From contig JAUWGD010000049.1 of NCBI GenBank assembly GCA_030606585.1, positions 1 through 10,975 on the forward strand: a DNA stretch of 10,975 bases, written 5' to 3'. The stretch comes from Dehalococcoidales bacterium (GTDB lineage: Bacteria > Chloroflexota > Dehalococcoidia > Dehalococcoidales > RBG-16-60-22). Within the stretch, counting starts at the first letter, position 1. Every line of letters starts with the position of its first letter. The notes beneath the pieces are model-generated. The model ran no database searches. It was not told the DNA's origin and saw only the letters and a program-made list of their open reading frames with translations. The position numbers were made by a program, and so were the translations under genes. Shown here piece by piece: positions 1 through 7,543 of this stretch.

Positions 1-1973
<1,973 letters not shown>

Positions 1974-1976
<3 letters not shown>

Positions 1977-1986
1977 TGCTTCAGGT
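1974..1986 (-). other. Small inverted repeat at the 23S 5' end
   Basis: On the minus strand ACCTG, AAG, CAGGT forms a 5-bp hairpin that overlaps the predicted mature 5' end of 23S rRNA. The 3' arm contains the first bases of 23S (GGT), which in the mature ribosome should pair with the 3' end of 23S in helix 1. It may therefore be a transient precursor structure or a processing mark. It is short and could be chance. Confidence 0.3.
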
Positions 1987-2010
1987 TTGATATTAGACCC
2001 TCAATATTCA

Positions 2011-2025
2011 GTTGTTAAAGTACGC
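2011..2025 (-). promoter_or_regulatory. boxA-like antitermination element of the 23S leader
   Basis: The minus strand reads GCGTACTTTAACAAC, close to the E. coli rRNA boxA (TGCTCTTTAACAA) and sharing the CTTTAACAA core. It lies about 35 nt before the mature 23S 5' end and downstream of the promoters. boxA RNA is bound by NusB-NusE and makes RNA polymerase resistant to Rho and to pausing during rRNA synthesis. Position and sequence both fit, but no boxB or boxC was identified. It lies downstream of the leader terminator, so it cannot help polymerase pass that site. Confidence 0.6.
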
Positions 2026-2035
2026 TATATAAAGC

Positions 2036-2065
2036 AAAAACGGCCCGGTGATTAACACCAAGCCG
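2036..2065 (-). terminator. Intrinsic terminator-like hairpin inside the 23S leader
   Basis: On the minus strand CGGCTTGGTG (2065-2056), loop TTAAT, and CACCGGGCCG (2050-2041) form a 10-bp stem with two G-U pairs. It is followed at once by five T (2040-2036) and then GCTTT. This has the form of a Rho-independent terminator, yet it sits between the two predicted rRNA promoters and the 23S gene. It would end transcripts of about 85 to 120 nt. Either it is an attenuator that sets how much polymerase reaches 23S, or it ends a separate short RNA. The 5' arm and part of the loop and 3' arm also take part in an alternative fold (2047-2085). Confidence 0.6.
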
Positions 2066-2085
2066 CTCTATCCGGCTTAATCACC
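2047..2085 (-). promoter_or_regulatory. Alternative (anti-terminator) stem of the 23S leader
   Basis: The minus strand offers a second fold. GGTGATTAA (2085-2077) pairs with TTAATCACC (2055-2047), and inside it GCCG (2076-2073) pairs with CGGC (2065-2062) around a 7-nt loop, leaving a 6-nt bulge. Thirteen pairs result, all Watson-Crick. CGGC and CACC are both needed for the terminator stem at 2041-2065, so the two folds exclude each other. The first GGTG/GCCG set and the second GGTG/GCCG set are near copies, which is the layout expected of a transcription attenuator. No known riboswitch aptamer was recognised. Confidence 0.5.
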
Positions 2086-2126
2086 GATAATTACTTTATG
2101 TAAGTGACCTCTTCATTTCTCTTTAT

Positions 2127-2155
2127 AATATAATACTATCCCGTTGAAAAGTCAA
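2127..2155 (-). promoter_or_regulatory. 23S rRNA promoter P2 (sigma-70 type)
   Basis: On the minus strand TTGACT (2155-2150) and TATATT (2132-2127) are separated by exactly 17 bp. Both hexamers match the housekeeping consensus at five of six and four of six positions. The predicted start is near 2120, giving a leader of about 145 nt before 23S. The sequence upstream is AT-rich, as is usual for strong rRNA promoters. Confidence 0.65.
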
Positions 2156-2160
2156 TAAAA

Positions 2161-2189
2161 ATAATATCACGTCTCTATCACAATGTCAA
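2161..2189 (-). promoter_or_regulatory. 23S rRNA promoter P1 (sigma-70 type)
   Basis: On the minus strand a perfect TTGACA (2189-2184) and TATTAT (2166-2161, five of six) are separated by 17 bp. P1 lies 34 bp upstream of P2, so its start site would fall near 2154, in the -35 box of P2. Tandem promoters of this kind are common for rRNA genes. Their presence supports 23S being transcribed as its own unit and not from a distant 16S promoter. Confidence 0.7.
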
Positions 2190-2250
2190 TTATTATTAGC
2201 CGTAAATTTGAATAAACCAATCTCCCCGCACCGGCGTTTTTATTTTTTCC

Positions 2251-3510
2251 CTAAGTATTTAGCGTAGAGTAGGTTTTGGGGCGGCGTATTGCCAGGATAA
2301 TGGGTATTCCCAGCGCTATGGCGATGGCGGTGATGAGGAAAGCCAGGTCGTAGGTGCCCGTTCTATCGAACAGATATCCGGACATAATCGGGGCCGCGGC
2401 GGCGCCGATGCTTTGAAAGGCATTTAACGCGCCGTAGATGGTGCCGTAAGCGATGAGGCCGAAATTAGCGCTGGCCAGCAGGGACATGGTGGGCATCCAG
2501 CCGCCGATACTCAGTCCCAGTATCGTGGCATACGTCCAGATAAGCAGGGCCGGCGAGTTTATATTTATATTGAGCAGCAATATTATACTGATTGTAAGTA
2601 AAACGACGCTGATACTACCGGAGATTTTAACTTTAATCCTGTCACTGAGCCATCCGAAGAGGAGTGTGCCGAGGGTACTTGTTACGGCGACGATGCTCAT
2701 CGCCGAGGCAACGATACCGGCAGTGAACCCGAGGTCTTCCAGGTGAGGAATCTGATTTTGCATAACACCCATATGGGTGCTGATAAAAAATATAGCGACC
2801 GCCAGCAGCCAGAAAGCTTGGGTGGCCAGCGCATTCTTGAACGTTATACCTCCGGTGGCCAGAGTCCTGTCGGCTTCGATGCCGTCTATCTCCGAGGCAT
2901 CTCTGCCGTCGGGCAGTTGCCCCATGTCGGCGGGTTTTGTCCTGATGACCAGTGCGGCTACCGGAATAGCCAGTAATCCGGTAATGGCGGCAAAAACCAG
3001 GTAAGTCTGGCTCCAGCCGAGATTCGGCAACAGGTAGACGATAACGAGAGGGGTGAATATCATGCCGGCGGTACCCGCACCCATCGACATGGCGCCGATG
3101 GCCATGCCCCTCCGGCGAATGAACCAGTTTGATACGATGAGTGTAGTAATCACCGGGCCCGTGGCGGCAACCCCGGCACCGATGAGAGCGTAGCCGATAT
3201 AATACTGCCAGAGGCCGCTCAGCTGACTTAACAGGACATATCCAGCGCATGACGAAAGGGCGCCCAGAGAGACGACTTTTCTCGCCCCGTAGCGGTGAAC
3301 CAGGCGTCCGGAGAACGGAGCGCTGATAGCGGCGCAGATAAAGAACAGGGTGAAACCGGTCATTATTTCCGTACGGCTCCAGTAAAGAGCTCTTTCAAGG
3401 GAAGTGACGAAGAAGCTGAAGCTGATGGGACCGCATCCGGCACTGATTACGTTCAAAAGAAAACAGGCGGCCAGTACCCGGTATCCGTAGAATATTCTCG
3501 ATATCTTCAA
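2251..3510 (-). CDS. MFS transporter, oxalate/formate antiporter (OFA)-like
   Basis: This 419-residue, very hydrophobic protein fits a 12-helix major facilitator. The N-terminus (FYGYRVLAACFLLNV) resembles the FYGWxxV opening of OFA/monocarboxylate-type carriers. Motif A of the loop between helices 2 and 3 is present as GRLVHRYGARK (about 68-78), and a related GWLSDRI occurs in the second half. A charged cytoplasmic loop around 195-225 separates the two six-helix halves. The substrate cannot be read from the sequence; a small organic anion is the family-based guess. The start is TTG at 3510, because a TAA in frame lies 30 nt upstream and there is no ATG or GTG between. AAAGG lies 8 nt before the TTG. 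It is divergent from the NuoG-GltD fusion. After its stop there is no clear terminator before the 23S promoters, so readthrough into the rRNA leader is possible. Confidence 0.88.
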   Translation of the reverse strand: MKISRIFYGYRVLAACFLLNVISAGCGPISFSFFVTSLERALYWSRTEIMTGFTLFFICAAISAPFSGRLVHRYGARKVVSLGALSSCAGYVLLSQLSGLWQYYIGYALIGAGVAATGPVITTLIVSNWFIRRRGMAIGAMSMGAGTAGMIFTPLVIVYLLPNLGWSQTYLVFAAITGLLAIPVAALVIRTKPADMGQLPDGRDASEIDGIEADRTLATGGITFKNALATQAFWLLAVAIFFISTHMGVMQNQIPHLEDLGFTAGIVASAMSIVAVTSTLGTLLFGWLSDRIKVKISGSISVVLLTISIILLLNININSPALLIWTYATILGLSIGGWMPTMSLLASANFGLIAYGTIYGALNAFQSIGAAAAPIMSGYLFDRTGTYDLAFLITAIAIALGIPIILAIRRPKTYSTLNT

Positions 3511-3586
3511 TACATGTGCCTTTGCGGGATTAAATACAGTTTAACTTTTAGAGTCGATAAATAGCAAACTCAGCTTTGGGCAGGTC

Positions 3587-3615
3587 TTGATTTGTACCTG
3601 ATTTAGTGCTAAAGT
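3587..3615 (+). promoter_or_regulatory. Candidate promoter for the NuoG-GltD fusion
   Basis: TTGATT (3587-3592) and TAAAGT (3610-3615) are 17 bp apart, and a TGC immediately before the -10 gives an extended -10 element. The start would be near 3622, leaving an unusually long, structured leader of about 80 nt. A CAGGT/ACCTG inverted repeat (3581-3585 and 3596-3600) brackets the -35 box. Each hexamer matches consensus at only four positions, so the call is tentative. Confidence 0.4.
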
Positions 3616-3622
3616 TTATACG

Positions 3623-3633
3623 GTGTGAAACAC
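3623..3633 (+). promoter_or_regulatory. Palindrome GTGTGAAACAC at the predicted start site
   Basis: GTGT and ACAC flank a GAA centre, just downstream of the proposed -10 box, a position where a repressor would block initiation. The TGTGAA half is reminiscent of half sites of several regulator families (CRP/FNR, Rex), but the second half does not match any of them. It may be an operator or chance. Confidence 0.25.
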
Positions 3634-3651
3634 TATTCTGAAAGTAAAATC

Positions 3652-3695
3652 AGGAGGTAGCTGTCCGCTGGATATTTTCCGGGGATAGCTTTTTT
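3652..3695 (+). promoter_or_regulatory. Structured leader: perfect Shine-Dalgarno, 12-bp hairpin and T-run
   Basis: A perfect AGGAGGT (3652-3658) is followed at once by a stem: 3659-3671 pairs with 3679-3690 (12 pairs, two of them G-U, one bulged G at 3667) around a 7-nt loop, and then T-rich sequence (3690-3695). The T-run makes it look like an intrinsic terminator just before the start codon. If the hairpin forms in mRNA it also folds out 32 nt. That would place AGGAGGT 6 nt from TTG 3697 and 12 nt from ATG 3703 instead of 38 and 44. The weak alternative ribosome site GGGGA (3681-3685) would be buried in the stem. No start codon at normal spacing follows AGGAGGT in the linear sequence. Confidence 0.5.
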
Positions 3696-3702
3696 ATTGC
3701 TC

Positions 3703-5934
3703 ATGGCAGACAAGATTGAACTGACGATTGACGATAATACTGTAGAGGTCGAGAAGGGCGCCACGGTGCTCCAAGCGGCACAGAGCGCCGGAATCTATAT
3801 CCCCACCTTGTGCTATCACCCGAACCTGCAACCCTACGGCGGCTGCCGACTCTGTATCGTGGAGATTGAGAACATGCGCGGACTGCCGACTTCCTGCACC
3901 ACGCCAGCCACGGAAGGGATGGTGGTGACGACCAGTACGGAGAAAATACAGGAATTACGGCGGTCCTTCATGCAGCTAATCCTGACGGAGCACCCCAATG
4001 CCTGCCTGACCTGCCACCGCAGAGAGCGCTGCGGTCCCTATGATATCTGCCTGCGTAACGTGGCTGTCACCGAGCGCTGCGTAAGCTGCCCCAACAACAA
4101 ACAGTGTGAACTCCAGTATCTGGTCGATTACATCGGTCTTAAGGAAATAGAACTTCCTTACAGATATAAAGAGCTCCCCGTGGATTATACCCGTGAACCT
4201 CTCATCAAGCGTGACTATAATCTCTGTATTCTCTGCGGAAGGTGTGTCCAGGTGTGCGCAGAAATCAGGGGAATCGGGGCTATCAGCTTCATCAACCGGG
4301 GCTTCGAGACGGTGGTTGGCACGGCCTTCGACCGGCCGCTTCAGGACTCCAGCTGTCGTTTCTGCGGGGCCTGCGTGGAGGTCTGCCCGACCGGTGCCCT
4401 GATGGATGTGGGGTCCGAATACCTGCCCGAACAGGAACAGGAGTCCGTGGCGGTGCCCTGCAAATACGCCTGTCCGGCGAGCATCAATGTACCGCTCTAT
4501 GTTTACCTTATCGGCGAGGGGAAGTACCAGGAAGCGCTGTCCATTATCAGGGAAAAGGTACCTTTCCCCGGGGCACTGGGAAGGGTGTGTATTCATCCCT
4601 GCGAGGAGGCATGCCGACGTGAAGCTCTGAACGAACCAATCTCTATCAGGTTTATGAAGCGTTTCGTCGCCGACCGCGATAACGGCGAGTGGAAGAAATA
4701 TTCCAAGCATTTACCGAAGACGGGCAAGAAAGTAGCCGTCGTCGGCGCGGGCCCGGCGGGACTGACCGCCGGTTATTATCTGGCGAAGGCGGGGCACACG
4801 GTCACCGTATTTGAACAGTTCTCCAGGGCGGGGGGCATGATGCGTGTCGGCATTCCGGACTATCGTTTACCGCCGGATGTACTCGACGCTGAAATCGCCG
4901 AGATAGTGAGTGCCGGGGTTGACATAAAACTTAATACCAAAGTGGAGTCCGTCGACTGGCTCCTGGAACAGGGTTATGAAGCCGTTTTCCTGGGCCCGGG
5001 GGCACATAAGGGTATGACTCTGGGCGTTGATGGCGAAGACCTGCCCGGTGTCTTTGACGGGGCTTCGTTTTTAAGGGATGCCAACCTGGGTGTCAGGGTG
5101 GATGTGGGTAAGAAGGTAGCCGTCATCGGCGGCGGCAACGTGGCTATCGACAGCGCCCGTGTCGCTTTGCGCCTCGACGCCAGAGAGGTGACCATCGTTT
5201 ACCGCCGCACCAGGGCCGAAATGCCGGCCAGTCCGGAAGAAGTGGAGGCGGCGCTGGAAGAGGGTATAAAGATAGAGTTTCTTACCGGGCATCTCAAGGT
5301 AAGGCAGGAAGGCAAACACCTGGTAATGACTTGCAATCGCAATCGACTGGGTGAACCCGACGCCAGTGGACGCCGTCGGCCGGTTGCCATCAAGGGCAGC
5401 GAGTTCGACGCGGAATACGATTCCATAATCGGAGCTATCGGCCAGAGACCGGATATACCGGCTGATTTTAAGGTGGAGACGGGCCGCGGCGATACTATCC
5501 AGGCTGATTCTGAAACGCTGGCGACAAGCCGGCAGGGAGTCTGGGCGGGCGGCGACGCCGTTACCGGGCCGGACTCGGTCATCAGGGCGATTGCCGCCGG
5601 AAGAACGGCGGCCGTTTCCATCGATAAGTATCTGGGCGGCAGTGGTATCATCGACGAAGAGTTAACCCGGGAGCGGACAATCGGTATCTGCGCGGGCATC
5701 ACGGAAGAGAACTTCAACGGCAGGCCCCGGGTTAAAATGCCGTGTCTGCCTCCGGAGAGGGTCATCAATAACTTTACCGAGGTAGAACTGGGACTGCCGG
5801 AAGAAGGGGCGATAGCCGAGGGCAAGCGCTGTTTCCAGTGCGGTGTCCGAAACCAGATATGCCCGGCACCGCTGCCACCGGGCGCGCGTCTAAAGAAGGC
5901 CGGACAACCCGATAAAGTAGAGTCAGCCGCTTGA
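3703..5934 (+). CDS. NuoG-type Fe-S / GltD-type NAD(P)H-FAD fusion oxidoreductase
   Basis: This 743-residue soluble protein joins two electron-transfer modules. Residues 1-80 are a [2Fe-2S] ferredoxin domain (C37, C48, C51, C65). A NuoG-like His/Cys region follows (H97, C101, C104, C110, then C116, C126, C129, C135), and then two [4Fe-4S] ferredoxin motifs (C175-C185 and C218-C228). From about 250 it is a GltD/NfnB-type flavoprotein: cluster cysteines C253, C257, C296, C300 and C304, FAD Rossmann VAVVGAGPAGL (344-354), nucleotide Rossmann VAVIGGGNVAID (472-483), YRRTRAEMPA (500-509) typical of NADPH-binding members, and AGGDAV (615-620). A C-terminal C710, C713, C720 set may hold another cluster or zinc. 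The inferred role is to shuttle electrons between NAD(P)H and ferredoxin or a partner enzyme such as a formate dehydrogenase, hydrogenase or reductase; no partner is adjacent. It resembles SfrAB-like or NfnB-like systems, and a true glutamate synthase subunit is unlikely. ATG 3703 is preferred because homologues open with a short M-x-K-(I/L)-TIDG-like stretch; TTG 3697 is possible. Confidence 0.88.
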   Translation: MADKIELTIDDNTVEVEKGATVLQAAQSAGIYIPTLCYHPNLQPYGGCRLCIVEIENMRGLPTSCTTPATEGMVVTTSTEKIQELRRSFMQLILTEHPNACLTCHRRERCGPYDICLRNVAVTERCVSCPNNKQCELQYLVDYIGLKEIELPYRYKELPVDYTREPLIKRDYNLCILCGRCVQVCAEIRGIGAISFINRGFETVVGTAFDRPLQDSSCRFCGACVEVCPTGALMDVGSEYLPEQEQESVAVPCKYACPASINVPLYVYLIGEGKYQEALSIIREKVPFPGALGRVCIHPCEEACRREALNEPISIRFMKRFVADRDNGEWKKYSKHLPKTGKKVAVVGAGPAGLTAGYYLAKAGHTVTVFEQFSRAGGMMRVGIPDYRLPPDVLDAEIAEIVSAGVDIKLNTKVESVDWLLEQGYEAVFLGPGAHKGMTLGVDGEDLPGVFDGASFLRDANLGVRVDVGKKVAVIGGGNVAIDSARVALRLDAREVTIVYRRTRAEMPASPEEVEAALEEGIKIEFLTGHLKVRQEGKHLVMTCNRNRLGEPDASGRRRPVAIKGSEFDAEYDSIIGAIGQRPDIPADFKVETGRGDTIQADSETLATSRQGVWAGGDAVTGPDSVIRAIAAGRTAAVSIDKYLGGSGIIDEELTRERTIGICAGITEENFNGRPRVKMPCLPPERVINNFTEVELGLPEEGAIAEGKRCFQCGVRNQICPAPLPPGARLKKAGQPDKVESAA

Positions 5935-5960
5935 CCTTTCGCCCAAACGTCTGGTCTAAT
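5931..5960 (+). promoter_or_regulatory. Candidate promoter for the DHA2-like MFS gene
   Basis: TTGACC (5931-5936) overlaps the stop codon of the preceding gene. TCTAAT (5955-5960, five of six) follows after 18 bp and carries a TGG extended -10. The start would be near 5967, about 57 nt before the ATG. This suggests the transporter has its own transcript, not only readthrough from the oxidoreductase gene. Confidence 0.5.
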
Positions 5961-5971
5961 TAATCAACATC

Positions 5972-5989
5972 ACTCGCCGTAAGGTGAGT
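5972..5989 (+). other. GNRA-capped hairpin in the MFS 5' leader
   Basis: ACTCGCC (5972-5978), loop GTAA, GGTGAGT (5983-5989) forms a 7-bp stem with one G-U pair and a GNRA-type tetraloop. It would lie only a few bases from the predicted mRNA 5' end, a position known to protect transcripts, but there is no T-run to make it a terminator. Confidence 0.35.
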
Positions 5990-6023
5990 ATATCCGTTTA
6001 TTAAAGCCGGGAAACCTATTAAT

Positions 6024-7412
6024 ATGACAAACGATTCCGGAACTGCTGTTAAAAGGTATATTATTCTCGTCATATCCACGGCGACGTCGTTTATCATGCC
6101 GTTTCTGGTGGCTGCCATCAACGTGTCCATACCGACTATAGGCCGGGAATTCGAAATGGAAGCGTGGGTGATGGTCTGGGTCGGCACGATATATTTCCTG
6201 TCCATAGCCATGGTCCAGGTCCCCTTCGGGCGGCTGGCTGACATCTACGGACGGAAGAAGCTCTTCGTAATCGGGCTGCTGGTGACTGTTCTGGCCTCTT
6301 TTCTGGGGGCGGTGGCTAACTCGGTCCCGATGCTGTTTGTCAGCTTGGCATTCATGGGGGCGGGTTCCGGGATAATGTTCAATAACTGCATCTCCATCCT
6401 GACTTCCGTATTTCCCGCCGACAGGAGAGGGCGTGCTCTGGGGATAAGCACGGCCGGAACGTATGCCGGGCTTTCGATGGGGCCGTTTATCGGCGGTACT
6501 CTCACCGGGGCATTCGGCTGGCAGAGCATTTTCGTACTCGCCGGCATTCTTAGCGTAGTGCTGCTGGCACTCGTTTTCTATGCTTTAAAGGGAGAGTGGC
6601 GTGAGGCTAAAGGTGAAAGGTTCGACTATGTCGGTTCTATTACTTATGCTATTTCCATCGCCCTGTTCATGTACGGTTTCTCCTCGCTACCCAGCATACT
6701 CGGCGTAGTCCTCTTTTTACTCGGAGTAATGGGTCTGATATTCTTCGCACGCTGGGAATCGCGGACGGTCAGCCCCATTTTTAACCTCAGCCTTTTTAGA
6801 AAGAACAGGGTCTTTTTCTTCTCCAGTCTGGCGATATTTATATCGTATATCGCCATTTTTGCCATCAGTTTCCTGCTGAGTCTCTACCTGCAATATATCA
6901 AGGGTCTTTCGCCGCAGATGGCCGGGTTGATTTTAATCACCGCTTCAGTCTTGATGGCCATCATGACACCGATTTCCGGGCGGGTCTCGGACAGAATCGA
7001 GCCGAGATTGGTGGCCTCGGTGGGGATAGCGCTCAACTGTGTGGCGCTGCTGCTGCTCGTTTTTGTGAACGGGGACACGGCGCTGTGGTATATCATGGTC
7101 GCCCTGGCTATCAACGGCCTCGGCATCGGTATTTTCGCCTCGCCGAACACCAACGCGATAATGGGGTCGGTGGATAAGAAATCACTGGGGGTGGCTGCCG
7201 GTACGCTGGGGACGATGCGGACGGCGGGGATGATGGTCAGCATGGGTATTATGATGATAATCTTCTCGATGCACATCGGACAGGCTGAAATCACGCCGCA
7301 ATTTTATCCGCAGTTCCTGTCGAGTGTCAGGACGGGCTTTATTATCTTTACGGTTTTCAGTATCTTCGGTTTGTTCTGTCAGCTTATCGCCCGGAACGCG
7401 GACAGGGCGTAA
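6024..7412 (+). CDS. MFS transporter, DHA2 (EmrB/QacA)-like drug:H+ antiporter
   Basis: The 462-residue polytopic protein has the length and motifs of 14-helix DHA2 carriers. Motif A is intact as GRLADIYGRKK (about 69-79). The antiporter motif C is present as GISTAGTYAGLSMGPFIGG (about 140-158), a signature of proton-driven export. The usual LDxTIVNVALP of helix 1 is altered to a form with INVSIP and no acidic residue, so the proton-coupling details or substrate may differ from classical EmrB. The substrate is unknown; export of toxic organic compounds is the family-based guess. No EmrA-like membrane fusion protein is nearby. ATG 6024 has only a weak upstream GGGA as ribosome site. The gene follows the oxidoreductase by 89 bp and appears to have its own promoter. 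Confidence 0.87.
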   Translation: MTNDSGTAVKRYIILVISTATSFIMPFLVAAINVSIPTIGREFEMEAWVMVWVGTIYFLSIAMVQVPFGRLADIYGRKKLFVIGLLVTVLASFLGAVANSVPMLFVSLAFMGAGSGIMFNNCISILTSVFPADRRGRALGISTAGTYAGLSMGPFIGGTLTGAFGWQSIFVLAGILSVVLLALVFYALKGEWREAKGERFDYVGSITYAISIALFMYGFSSLPSILGVVLFLLGVMGLIFFARWESRTVSPIFNLSLFRKNRVFFFSSLAIFISYIAIFAISFLLSLYLQYIKGLSPQMAGLILITASVLMAIMTPISGRVSDRIEPRLVASVGIALNCVALLLLVFVNGDTALWYIMVALAINGLGIGIFASPNTNAIMGSVDKKSLGVAAGTLGTMRTAGMMVSMGIMMIIFSMHIGQAEITPQFYPQFLSSVRTGFIIFTVFSIFGLFCQLIARNADRA

Positions 7413-7505
7413 AAAATCTGAATAGCCCTCTTAAACCTGGATACCAGGAATCGGTCCAACTTTATGCAAACTTCCTTCATATCCGTACGTTTTCACCTGA
7501 ATTCA

Positions 7506-7514
7506 TGTTACAAT
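7506..7514 (+). promoter_or_regulatory. Extended -10 element upstream of the cation antiporter
   Basis: TG-T-TACAAT is an extended -10 with a five-of-six hexamer. No convincing -35 box lies 16-18 bp upstream, as is allowed for extended -10 promoters. The start would be near 7521, giving a short leader of 20-30 nt. Confidence 0.4.
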
Positions 7515-7543
7515 AGCACAGATACTCCAACCCGTTAAGGGGT

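Noticed and set aside
2110..2140. A short leader peptide (MKRSLT) in the 23S leader.
   Set aside because: Six codons with a weak ribosome site in an rRNA leader; no run of regulatory codons and no good reason to expect translation.
2642..3250. A 202-residue minus-strand frame overlapping the MFS gene.
   Set aside because: It is a shifted frame of the MFS gene, rich in Arg and His, with no domain; the MFS frame has clear transporter motifs.
3623..3645. A Rex or CRP/FNR binding site, suggested by TGTGAA.
   Set aside because: Only one half site matches; the second half has too many mismatches to name a regulator.
3661..3702. An N-terminal extension of the oxidoreductase starting at CTG 3661, directly after AGGAGGT and TAG.
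   Set aside because: The frame is open, but CTG is a very rare start, the spacing of about 2 nt is too short, and the extension would consist of the hairpin and T-run sequence.
3976..4710. A 244-residue minus-strand frame opposite the oxidoreductase gene.
   Set aside because: The opposite strand encodes unmistakable ferredoxin and flavoprotein motifs in frame, so this is an antisense shadow.
5199..5825. A 208-residue minus-strand frame opposite the GltD-like part.
   Set aside because: Ser/Pro-rich shadow of a well-supported gene, with no start signal or motif.
7436..7448. CCTGG-ATA-CCAGG as a terminator after the DHA2-like gene.
   Set aside because: The stem is only 5 bp with a 3-nt loop and no T-run follows.
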